This document shows, piece after piece, positions 36,048-47,508 of a DNA stretch of 64,000 nucleotides; position 1 is the first letter of the stretch; every line of letters begins with the position of its first letter. The DNA comes from Bolinopsis microptera. Lineage: Eukaryota; Ctenophora; Tentaculata; Lobata; Bolinopsidae. The stretch is taken from assembly GCF_026151205.1 (NCBI RefSeq), contig NC_087079.1, forward strand, positions 8,050,635-8,114,634. Reading direction: 5' to 3'. Position numbers and translations under genes: made by a program. The notes under the pieces are model-generated. The model ran no database searches, was not told the DNA's origin, and saw only the letters and a list, made by a program, of their open reading frames with translations.

Positions 36048-37138
36048 GTTAAGTTTGAGGTGAGAGGACTTGCAGTTGTTGACGCTCACGTATTGCTCTC
36101 TATCGGTTAGATATGAGTGAAACCAAGATAAAGCCAACCCCCGAACTCCATAGTGCTCAAGTTTTCTCAGAAGAATACTGCTGTCAACCATGTCAAAGGC
36201 CTTGCTGTAGTCCAATAGAAGCAGTGCTGTGACCTGCTTTTTTTCTAGTGCCCTGTGAATATGGTTTTGGGCTTCTAGTAAAGCATGTTCGCAGCTGTGC
36301 CCAGCCCGAAATCCGTATTGAGAGTCAAATAGGATTTTTTCTGTCTTTAAGTGATCTAATAGTCGCGCTTGCATAATTTTTTCAAAGATTTTTGAGAAAC
36401 ATGAGAGTAGTGAGATAGGTCGATAGTTTGAAACTTCAGCACGTGACCCACCTTTGTGAAGTGGAACTACTTTCGCGATTTTCAATTTATGCGGAAACTT
36501 CCCCTGATGTAGAGACGCAGAGACTAGGCAGCTAAGCACTGGTGCAAGTATATTGCTCACTTTTTTCAGGGGAAGTATACTCATATCAGAAGTCGACTTA
36601 ATCTTCAAACCCTTAACTATTTCAATTATTTCTGATGCGGACGAATCTTCTAGATTCATGCTCCGCTGGCATTTGCTATCTTGAGTTTCTGTTACGATAG
36701 TCCTGCCCTCAGAGCATACGAGACCATTTTCTCTCTTAAGAGTCTCAGCTATATTGCAGAAATAGTCATTGAAGCTATTCGCAATTTGCTGAGAATCTGT
36801 TATCTCGCTCCCATTATAGTTAATTTTGTTTATCTTAATTTTGCCTTTTTTCTTTCTGTTTAACAAGTTATTAACCATTTGCCATTGTTTTCTGCTGTCG
36901 CTAGAATATTTTGTAAAGTACGCGTTGTAATATTTGTTTTTGGCCTTATCCACGTGTTTATTCACAAATTTCTTCATTTTCTTGTACCTAATATCATTTT
37001 TAGTGGTCGGGTTTGTGACAAAATCTTCATAAAATTTATTTTTGCGATCACATGCGCACCGTAACCATTCTTGGATCCACGGCTTTGTGTTTTTACGGCG
37101 GCCTGGTTTACTCTTTTTTGCCTTAATTGGGAAATTTT
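36048..37138 (-). mobile_element. LINE (CR1/L2 type), 5' half of an interrupted copy
   Basis: An open minus-strand frame reads from about KKSKPGRRKNTKPW through NSFNDYFCNIA, LKIAKVVPLHKGG, NYRPISLLSCFSKIFEK, QYGFRAGHSCEHAL and LLLDYSKAFD to LKLNYG, where the TIR element begins. It lacks the endonuclease and is 5'-truncated at about 37138, where a dispersed repeat starts. Confidence 0.88.
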
Positions 37139-37140
37139 TA

Positions 37141-37172
37141 CTGGGCCGCGCTCAGCCTGTCATTCCGCCAAA
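37141..37172 (-). repeat. Dispersed repeat end, inverted copy
   Basis: CTGGGCCGCGCTCAGCCTGT is the reverse complement of the end of the copy at 39126-39198. The two lie 2 kb apart as inverted repeats and abut the truncated LINE. Confidence 0.7.
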
Positions 37173-37199
37173 TCTTTATTCGGGCTGAGTGATTTACGA

Positions 37200-39125
37200 C
37201 CTCCATCGCCTCAGAAAAAATGGCAGTACGCTCATTGGAAGTTGATGTGCGCGTGACCAGCATTCACGTGATCATTTAGAACCAATTGGGGCCTCAGAAA
37301 AGACACGTGCACGCAAACTGCCAATTGGAGAAAAGTAACGTATTAGCTAGAGGAGCCGCGCGCTGAGTTAGATTGTAAAATTTGATTATTGGATTGTAAA
37401 ATCGAGCGATATGAGTGTCATCAGTGATGTGCTGCTCACTGCACCTCGTGTTACTGTTATCACACTGCACAGTAACTTCGGTACCTCCTTCATGTTTATG
37501 TTGTTCCTGTAGTTAAGATATATAATTTTGATGACCTTTTCGATTGCTCGTACGACATTTTTAAAAAATCGTCCAGTTGTCTACACTTGTTTATATTTAG
37601 CTGCCCGACATTTACTTCGTTTAAAGACCCTAGCGAAAGATGTTAGCTTTACTTAATATCAAAGTAACATGGTCCTGTCATGACTACCACTCTGATGAGG
37701 GATGGTTTAGTTTGTCAATCAGTTTGCAGTTATCTGAAGATTTTCTTTTATATACTCATGCTATGCATTTGAATTAAATTTCCGAACTAAGATCGTGTTA
37801 CTTAAATCCAAATCAAGAGGTTCAGGGTTCAGAAGGAACAAAATATGTCAGATTGATGTTGACCATTATACTATACTGTCTGTTTGTAGTTTTTATTTCT
37901 TTCGGACTGCCTGTTCGGGCCCGGCTACTTTTTGTCGTTTTCAAAGAAGGCCTGTGATCGAAAGAAATCTCTTAGATGTGATCTATAGATTAGTTCTGCC
38001 CTGCACCTTTTTCCTTTACAGTTAGTGTCAAAATTCTGAATTGGATCGTAGAAAAACGCTTTAATGGTCTGATATTCATACTGTACAATCTTTGATGATG
38101 GATTAAGATATTTAATCCTAGTTATTACTTATTTAATAGATCGCATTGTGATGGAAATCATGTGTTCTCGTACTCTATATTAGTCACTTTGTCCTTAATC
38201 CTAGATGTTGTAAAATATTTAGTTTGTTTTAACATTTTTGCAAGAATAGATTAGTCTCCCTGAATTGAAATCGGGAGTTAATCTATATAAATTAATTTAA
38301 AAAAAAAGGAAGCAACTCACGGTATCACTCTCATAAGAGACATGTTTCATCATTTACCGGAGTTGCAACCAAATATACACAATAAGGTTTGGTACTTTAT
38401 CCGTACCTCCCCTTTCATAGAAATAATAGCAAAAATATACACCTATCTTTAAGAAATCAACATCTGATATAAAACATTCGATGAACCAAAATTAAAACAA
38501 TTTTCCTGTTAATAATTTATCTATATAAATTATCCTTTATTGTGAAATGCTTTGAGAGCGTCATAATTTGCTGTGTCTGATCTTACATATCAGTAGTGTG
38601 GATCGAACCAAACGTTTGATTTGTTTCTGTTAGTATCTGTGCTTTGTTTAACCACAGGATACTTTTTTCCCCAAATTTTACAGTCATCCTCCCAGACAAT
38701 TATATTCTATATTATGTTATCTTTTACAGAGTATTGTATAGCTCATCTAAATGGGCCAAGTTGTGTAAAAATCTCAAATTTAATAAATAACATTTTCTAA
38801 TTGATGTATAGCCAAGACGAGTTCGTTAGTGTTCTCCTTGGTAATTTCATGTTTAATTCCTCTTTAATTCCTCTTTAATTCCTCTTTAATTCCTCTTTAA
38901 TTCCTCTTTAATTCCTCTTTAATTCCTCTTTAATTCCGTGTGTTATTGTCTGTCTCTCTTGACCCCACCTTAAAGAAACACCGGTTACTGCTAGTGTTAG
39001 TAATTTCACACAATGGGAGTCAAGAGGCTTATTTCATCAACCATCTAGTCTGTTAGCACTTGTTTTGGTCAACGGAACAACACAAGTGAAATATGATTCT
39101 TTGTTTCTGTTATCAGTGCTTGCTT
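37200..39125. other. Noncoding stretch between inverted repeat ends
   Basis: No coding exon is recognised. It contains the 11-bp tandem repeat at 38852-38937. Confidence 0.5.
38852..38937. repeat. 11-bp minisatellite
   Basis: About eight near-perfect tandem copies of TTTAATTCCTC. Confidence 0.95.
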
Positions 39126-39198
39126 TTACCTGAGGACCCCAGGCTATTATGTTCATTAATAGAGATTAGGCGGAATGACAGGCTGAGCGCGGCCCAGT
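39126..39198 (+). repeat. Dispersed repeat, best copy in the window
   Basis: It begins TTACCTGAGGACCCCAGGCT and ends TGAGCGCGGCCCAGT. Related copies lie at 43732-43805, 56309-56393, 57121-57160 (minus) and 37141-37172 (minus). The family is not recognised. It may be a MITE. Confidence 0.7.
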
Positions 39199-42100
39199 TA
39201 GTGCGATTCTTTCAATTTTGCCTAGGTCTAACTTCCATATCAGTTCATATCGCCTTTGTGTGTTGTGCACATGTGCCGTTCTTTTATGATATTCAACGAT
39301 CATTCTGTGGTCTATAGTTCATAATTCGTTCTTTATCTATCCGTCTGCCAATCAAATGTTTTTGTAGTTTGTACAGTGTTGGTGGACAAGTTTTTAGCGT
39401 AGGTGTAAAATGATTTGAACGTTTAATATATCTGTTATTGCATCCGGATCACGTATACTTTCAACTTTTACTTTTATGACGAAGCCTCTTGTAGTGAAGG
39501 TTTGATCTCAGAGTCAACTAAACCATAAACAGTCTTCTAAGAATAATTAGTTAAAATATAGCTTCACTTATTTGTACTGGTTCCGGCTATCTCGTGTGTT
39601 TTAAGTTTCAAATCCCCGTGTTCTGTTCTCAGGAAGCTGCCGTTAAATATTTTGTCTCGGAATTTAATAAACTTCATCTTTCAGTCGTACAATCCACAAT
39701 ATATTTCGATAGTGATACTGACTCTGAGATATATGCTGAGAGCTCGCATTATTTCTTACTATCTAGTACCTGATTATATATTGATATTTACCTGGGATAG
39801 GACAGGCTTATGTGACCACTGACACAATTTATATCGTGTAATATCATAACTTTAGAAATCCTTGTATATCCCCTTGCCTGTTCTTTGTCACAAATTTTAG
39901 GCAAACAACTGTTTAATCCAAATTTATTGTTTCGAATTCGAATTTGCCACTCTTGCAACTCCTGTAACTCATAAATTTAATGAGGGACACCTGCCAATTT
40001 ATCAATATCGATAAAAAAATATAACATTTGTTTGCTCGCATTATTTCTTAAGTTCTTTATCTTACTATCTCATGCCTGATTATAGACTTTGCCACCTAAT
40101 AGTCCTGTTTTTTACACCTGTTGTTTTTGTACGGCGCCACCGTAAAGTTTTCCACCGTAGAGTCTTACGCCATAGATTCCCAGACCCACTTACATTCACC
40201 GTGTAGATCTCCTGTAAGACTAAGACTAAGAGTAAGAACATTTTAAACTCTGTTACCATTGAGACAGTTTCAAGTAGAACGAGTCACCGTGTAAAATAAA
40301 CCGTACTATTATAGCTGATCATTGGCTGTTTATGACATAGAATACTATTCACCGACGTTTTTAGCAAACTGCGATTGTCATGACTACCTCAGTACCTCTC
40401 GATCCTCGTTATAATTAACATTATTATCTTGCTATACGTGGTGTTGGCTTTTATTTTCCGTTTCACTTTTGCAATTTCATCTATTTTGTCTTGGTCTAAC
40501 TAGTGTGCTATCGTATCATGCTATCGTACCATGTTAGTTTACAATGCTTTTAGTCATTAGTGTCGCTCTTTTGTGATATTTAATGATCAATCTGCAGCAC
40601 TTAGTTCTCTATTCATCCATCTGCGAAGAACATATTAGCTCACTTTTGATTATTTGAACCTTTGGTTATTGGTACATCTGTCAGTGTCAATGCAATCACG
40701 TCTACGATTTACTTTATAACGAAGCATCCTTCATCCTAGTTATCATAGACATTAGACATGGAGTAAATTAAACTGACTCTACTAACAATCAGGTAAAATA
40801 TGACTTTACGTATTTGCACTGGTCCCAGTTATTTCGTGTGTTTTAAGTAGCACATCCCTGTTTTCTGTTATCTGACCGATAGACTTAATAAATCAATGTG
40901 TGATTATTGTTTAAGAAAGTTGCCGGTAAATATCTTTTATCGGAAAGCCTGATCATTAAGTTGCACTATATATATAGATAGTGTTACTGATTCTGAGAAA
41001 GAATAAGGCATAGAGCTAGCATTATTTCTCATTACCTCATACCTGATTAGGTTGACATTCACCCGGGACCTTAGTCGTGCTCAATGCTCTTTGACACAAT
41101 TTATATGGTGTCATGTCATGGTGTCATAGGATATTGGTAATTTCTTTATTGAAAGTCTCGCATTGTCGTCCTCATTTTGGCTTCATCTATCCATCTTAAA
41201 CTGCCAAATATAAAATCATGGAGTTTAACATGCAATTGCGTACACACTTAAAAATTCTCGTTAATCCTCACATCTGTTCTTTTTCTCAAATTCTAGGCGA
41301 ACAACTGTTTAATTCAAACTACTGTTCAATCGAAATCGAAATTTTAATTTCACATTCTTATTTGCCATTTCATGTTAGATATAATATAAGTAGCAGTGGA
41401 CGATTTCCGTTACCTCAGCTCTGTAGTCTGTAATGTACTCTGCCAATTGCAACACTTGACTAAATTTATTTTATATAATTATACTGTTTGACACTTTTAT
41501 ATAATTTGCTATTTTAATTCTTGAAACTGTTGTAAATCTTGTTACTTTGTTACCCTTACGTATGCTATTTATGACAATCTTCTACGGTAAAATCGTTATT
41601 ATCACTCCAAGCCTTACTTGGTAACACTGTCCAACCTTCTTCTTCATATTACTACAAAGCTGTCCTCAATAACATAATATAGTTTTCGTCAGTCTCACTC
41701 AGAACATTTTTCTCAGGTACACATTTGTTTACACTCATTCTCAATGTTTGGCCCTTAAATCTTCCCCTGTACATTCAACAAATATATCCCGAATAAGGTG
41801 TCCACTATATAGTTACATAATATTATGTTGTGATCAATGATCGCGTTGTTTATCGTGAGTTGGCACTTGATGAATGTATAGTAGTGGGCCAATCAGGTTT
41901 ATCAGCGTCTTTATCAACGCACTGTTCATTATTATTCTACCCTGATTCCGGATTCGCTATATAAGGATTGAATGGAAAAAAGGCAACCGCCCTGTGTAAA
42001 CTATTTGAGCTCAATTAAAATGTAATAGCGTGTACATGGTTAATACTTATAGAATGGTGACTGGTGAGTGTGATAGCTCCTTCCGCATAATATAAGATGA

Positions 42101-42881
42101 ATCTGAATATTTCAAACTCTGGTTACCACGGAGACAGTCTCAAGTAGAACATACACGAGTTGCCGTGTCAAATTAACCATAATAATTCAGTACCATTATC
42201 ATTAGCGGTTTATGACGTAGCTTATATCAGCAGCGATGTTTTTACTGCTAGCTTTATTGTTTTCAGTTGTCTCATTTATTTCAAAGGTACCGTACGCGTA
42301 CCGGCCTTAACTTGTCTTTAACTATAAATTTAACGATATACGCAATCATTTTAGATGTAACTGCACATGCTGCCATGCTGGTGAGAGTATAAAGATGTAA
42401 CAAGCTTCGACGGTAAAATCGTTATAATCACTCTAAACCCAGCCCAACTTGGCTATACTGTCTAACCTTCTCCTTCATATTAATATATAACTGCGAAGCT
42501 GTCCTCAACAACATGATATAGTTTCCTCTGTCTCACTGAGAAATTTTTCTAGGTAAATTACATAGCCTTCCTTGCTATATGATATAATTTATCGTGAGTT
42601 GGTACTTTATACATGTATAGGGTGTAGTGGTCCAAAAGTCAGTGGGTATATGTTGGCCTCAATTGCTCCGCCGTGTTTTACATTTGAGAACTGTAGCTTT
42701 GCAGATGTAATGCCATATAACTGTTTTTACCATGGTAAATGGTTCGACGAGATTCCGTCGTCGAAATTTATGGTTTTGCATATTTGCACAGTGGAACTAT
42801 CAGGTTTATTAAGTATCAACGTCTTTATCAACGCAGCTGCGCATAATTATTCTACTTAGTTTAACTCTCTTTCTATTTTAG

Positions 42882-42945
42882 CTGAATTCCATTCCCTCCC
42901 TCTTCGAGATGATTGCTTCCGTCAATTGCGAAGGACTCGCTCAAG
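42882..42945 (+). other. Exon-like segment in duplicated block, copy 1
   Basis: A pyrimidine tract and AG are followed by CTGAATTCC and, 64 nt on, AAG then GTAAGA. The same acceptor is kept in the second copy at 45092. The transcript is unknown. Confidence 0.35.
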
Positions 42946-43731
42946 GTAAGAAATTGACTCTCACGTATTTTTATAAGTTCAGATTAATCGTTTTAGCGAT
43001 ATAATATAATACTAAGACAAAAGTTCCGATTTTATGCGAATATTCAATTTATTTGTTTAGAGTTTGCCATGAATAAGTATTAAGTATTTGTTAATGTGGC
43101 GGCTAGAATAACTAGATTAGTCATCTTGAGCTATGATTTATCATGAAATACTTACAATTTCGACAGTTGCTTTTTAAACCTTAACTCGATAATTTTAGAT
43201 AGAGAGATAATATTAAGACGAGCGGATCGATAAATCGAAGAATTAATTCATAAACTCGATTGTGTTTCATATAGTTTCATCTGCAAGATGGTAGACTTCT
43301 TCACTTCTCAGTTCTCAAAGCTCGACGATCTTCATATATATTATACTTATAGGATAAAGGTTGTTATTTTATTTTTTAAATTAAGTACATTCATTTAACA
43401 ATTCACTTTATTTGATAGCTTCTTTTGATTAACCCCTCCAAGCTCGATATTGTATTTTATCATTAATATTATCTGCCATTTGTTCAATTAGTTACATTTC
43501 CAGGGTCAAATTACAGATAGTAATTGAGAGCGGCTTTAGAAATCAGGGAACGTGACCTATACATAGCATAGATTATCTCTTAATCAGGTAACATGTTAAA
43601 TTGAGGGTAATTGTTACAATCTCTTAATGTGTACGGCAGATTATATCGTTAGTCATAACAAATATTTCTCCACCTACATGTTTACAATTGGCCCTTACTC
43701 ACACATATAACCAATACTCCACACTTTCCTG

Positions 43732-43805
43732 TTACTGGCGACCCCAGGCTATAATTATCATTAACATAGACATTCGGTGAAATGAAAGGCTGGGCGCCAC
43801 CCAGT
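43732..43805 (+). repeat. Dispersed repeat copy
   Basis: A diverged copy of the 39126-39198 repeat (GACCCCAGGCTATAAT and GGCTGGGCGCCACCCAGT). Confidence 0.6.
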
Positions 43806-43954
43806 CTGAGGGTTACTGTGCCCAGTAACTCCACCGTCTACACGTGCGCGCGGCTCTAACCGTGCTTCAATCGAAGCAATGCTAATTATAGTGGTTACAC
43901 TCACAGTCACACACACACACACAGAATAGTAAACCTAAGAGTTCATGAATCCGA

Positions 43955-44471
43955 TATTTTGGAACAGTAAGACAGAATTGAGACAAATTTGGAACAGGCT
44001 TTTGGGGCAGTAGTTATGCCTGGACTGACTTAAAATTGATCTGGTATAAGGGGCATGGGAACTAACATGTTCAGTCACTGATCAGAAGTGCCAAATGATC
44101 CCCTGGTTCATGAAATGAACGAAATGAACAAAAATGAACTTTCCATAAAATCGCCTGAAATGAGTTGAAATCAATCAGAATCGATTGGTATTGATACTAG
44201 GAGTATTCCTGAAAAGTTTGGAGGCTCTAGCATGCTCAGAAAGGGCTCTAAGGGCAATGTCCCATTTTGGTTTCAGAGTAGTTGAGATTTTGGAACTGGA
44301 TTGAGACAAATTTGGAACAGGCTTTTGGGCAGTAGTTATGCCTGGACTGACTTAAAATTGATCTGTTATGGTAGAGGGGCAATGGGCATGTGAACTAACA
44401 TGTTCAGTCTCTCAGAAGTGCCAAATAATCCCTTGGTTCATGAAATGAACGAAATGAATAAAAATGAACTT
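43955..44471. repeat. Two tandem copies of a unit of about 185 bp
   Basis: 43955-44140 and 44284-44471 share long stretches such as GACAAATTTGGAACAGGCTT and CATGAAATGAACGAAATGAA, separated by a spacer of about 140 bp. Confidence 0.85.
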
Positions 44472-45091
44472 GATCCTAAAATCGTTGTAATCACTCTAAC
44501 ATCTAAACCCAGCCCAACTTGGCAACACTGTCCAACCTTCTCCTTCATATATGATATAATTGCATAATTCTCCTTAGTAACCCGTCCCCGTCGCCATAGT
44601 TACAGACGTAAACAGGACATGAGTGGAATATCGTTCATAAAAGGCTATAAGCAAGCATACTAACTAATCCGCTTTACCAAGGTGTGTCATATAATGTACA
44701 TACAATTATTTACACGCAATATTTGGCGCTTAAATCTGCCCCGTACATTCAACAACTATATTCCGGGCGAATAAGGTGTCCACTTCATAGTTAAATATTG
44801 TGATCATTTAGTCGCGTTGTTTATCGTGAGTTGGTACTTGATGAATGTATATAATAAGGGCGGGCCAAACATCAGTTGGTATACGTTGGCCTCAATAGCT
44901 CCGCCGTGTTTTACATTTTACTGTAGCTTTGCAGATGGCATATAACTGTATTTACTATGGTTCGACGAGATTCCGTCGTCAAAATGTATGTTTTTGCATA
45001 TTTGTACAGTGGAACAATCAGGTTTATCAACTATCAACGTCTTTATCAACGCATTATTATTCTACTCAGTTTAACCCTCTTTCTATTTCAG

Positions 45092-45175
45092 CTGAATTCT
45101 GTTCAACGAGTACAGTAGACACAAGACAACCTCAAGAAAGCTTCTAGACTACTCCGCTTACTGTCACAACACTAT
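45092..45175 (+). other. Exon-like segment in duplicated block, copy 2
   Basis: TTCTATTTCAG is followed by CTGAATTC and an 84-nt segment ending before GTAAGT. It is paired with the segment at 42882-42945. Confidence 0.35.
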
Positions 45176-45692
45176 GTAAGTTCATAATTTTACGAATTTA
45201 AGAATTATAACACATTTCTTTCTTATTTAAATACCTGAACCTTTTTCTATTGAAATCTTCTATATTAATCAATTGTATTATATTTATATAATATACAGTG
45301 CAGTATACACTATACATTACACAAATATGTTAACTCAAGGTAGTAATCAAGTTTTAATTTATGGACCGAACTGAAAATGTATCAAAGGTAAACAAAGGAT
45401 CCATACCCCTGTTGCCAGAAATAGACTTTAATAAAACTGTAAAAAACGTACTGTGCAGAATTTGGGCTCAACGTATTTGAGCATACAAGATTTAATATAT
45501 TATTTGAACTTAATCTAAAATCCTCAATCTAAATAGTTTCTCCAAAATGTCTTATTTAATTAATTACCATTAAGTAAGTATACATTCAATTTGAACATAT
45601 GATTTATAATTTATCCAAACAAATGTGTAATTCACCGGTTGACTCATGATTAGGTCTCCGCTATTTTGCGATAAACGAAAATTGAGACGAGG
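45176..45692. other. Stretch without recognised content
   Basis: AT-rich; no coding exon, RNA gene or repeat is recognised. Confidence 0.5.
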
Positions 45693-47508
45693 TTACTTAA
45701 ATATATCGTTAGTTATAACTAGTATGTCCCTCTTCACCCTGTCACTCAGTCCTGGCACGATTCCTTCAATATCTTCCAAATTAAAAATATGTCCGCATTC
45801 ATTTGTGAGAAGTTTAATGACTCCTTCCGTGAGTTCACAGTCCAGAAAGGGTCTGTTGTCACTATAGGACGTCAGCTGGCATGCTAACGCTTTTGCAAAG
45901 AACTCCCTATCTTCTTTCGTCACTGTGCGTCTAGGTTCTGGAAATATTATGACTGATATTGCTGATTCTTCACCACTCGCAGGAGCACAAAGTTAAATTG
46001 TTGTTGTTGTTATCATTACTTTTCGATAAAAGCAAAAAAGCACAGTTTAGGCATGAACGTTACAAATATTACATGTGATTTAAAACATTCGGTACTAAGT
46101 ACTCAGTACTCACGCATGTCTACATCCGACCTCCTCTGCTTGTTATTCCGTTCCCGGAGTCTTTGAATGAGTGGGTCTTGGGAAGGTCTGCAAACATCGC
46201 AGCAAGTATCGTTATAAACGTTGTCATGCAGCTTGAGTACTCCTGATGACATTTATGTCATCGCATTGAAATGGCTAAAATTTGTGATTTCAAATGCCGT
46301 TGGAGAACTTAAAGTATTTGCCAACTAATAAAGGATATTGAATTACTTTTTCAATTGTAGGACTACGTGGAGCTGTTTTACCTTTAAAGGTACCAGAAAG
46401 TATTATCCTACGGCAAGTTCCATTCTGGTCGCGGTACATGAGACACACTCCGTCCATATCCCTGGTCTTGTTGTGCGTAAATACAATACATATCGCCTTT
46501 AAATTTGCACTTCTCCCAGCCCGACCTGAGATTAAAAAGCAACGTTTAAGACAATTAAGCTCGTTAAACCTTTAATAGAGGTATATGTGCAGAGCGCTCT
46601 ATAAAATTATTACAAATAACTTAATTGTTTCACATTACCCACCAATCATCTGGATGAAATCCTCTGCCGTACGAGCCATTTTCGAATGGATGACGTATTG
46701 GATCCCTAAAGAATATACATTTTTATCAAATTTACTATTAACCGTGTTTAACACAGCGAATCCATATGTTTGAAATAGACTGTTTAAAGGTGTTTAAAAT
46801 AGTCTTCGATATACTTGGTGCCAAACATAGTACATACCTGCTGCATCAAATCCCATAGATAAGGCACTTGTAGCTATGACGAATTTGATACGCCCATTGA
46901 TATTCATTAGATCAGCCGCTATTTCTTCCTGTTTACTGTCTGGTATCTGGGAGTGAAATACTTCAACAAGACTAATTTTCCTCGGATCCTTTTTGAGTGC
47001 CTGAAATTAAGAAAATGTCACTGGTAATTGGTAAATAATGAGTTCCGTACACAGTTAACTTTAGTTAAGTCGGTAGATGGTTTAAATGCTGATAACCCGG
47101 CACAAAAAGAAATTTTTAAACAACAGTTTAACAAGTTTAAGTATGAACAAGTTAAATGGTTATGTCAGTCTTCAATATTTTATATCCCATATAAGCTAAA
47201 CATGTGGCCATAAAATGAATTATTTAAGTATGTGCACAATCAATCATATTAATTGTATATATGCTGGCAAATAACCATTTTTACCTGCATGAATTCTAAA
47301 TATCTATATCCGCAGTCAACCAACGAGTTTTCGAAGATTATCACCCTGGGACACTCTTCTGCTTCATTCTCAAGTAAGGACACCAGTGGTACTATGTCTA
47401 GCTTTCCCGGGATATTAATTAAAGAAATCCTGCTATTAACAGGATTTTGCGAGATTCTCATCAACTGATGCAACATTACAGAAAGTGTCACATATGCTCT
47501 AGTTCTTT
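45693..47508 (-). pseudogene. RecQ-like DNA helicase, C-terminal exons only
   Basis: Six exons join in phase: 47508-47285, 47000-46838, 46705-46643, 46525-46382, 46242-46114 and 45937-45693 (stop). The product reads as the second RecA-like domain of a RecQ helicase, a 3'-5' DNA-unwinding enzyme. It shows CPRVIIFENSLVDCGY (motif IV region), FVIATSALSMGFD (motif V), and FIQMIGRAGRSANL (motif VI), where the splice join completes the GRAGR. A Cys cluster (DTCCDVC) is in the place of the zinc-binding part. The DEAD-box half (motifs I-III) is not seen within 3 kb upstream. The gene is therefore either a truncated duplicate or has exons that I could not recognise. No stop or frameshift breaks the part that is present. 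Confidence 0.75.

Larger units (their letters stand above)
39250..45175. repeat. Diverged, partly tandem repeat field, noncoding
   Basis: Several blocks recur in order with clear similarity but many differences. A block around 39260-40000 recurs at 40555-41400. One around 40150-40365 recurs at 42080-42240. A block containing GTAAAATCGTTAT recurs at about 41590, 42410 and 44475. One starting TTATCGTGAGTTGG recurs at about 41855, 42588 and 44820. No protein-coding frame is recognised. It looks like old segmental duplication of one locus. Confidence 0.7.

Noticed and set aside
38852-38937. CRISPR-like array
   Set aside because: The 11-bp units have no spacers. This is a plain minisatellite in an animal genome.
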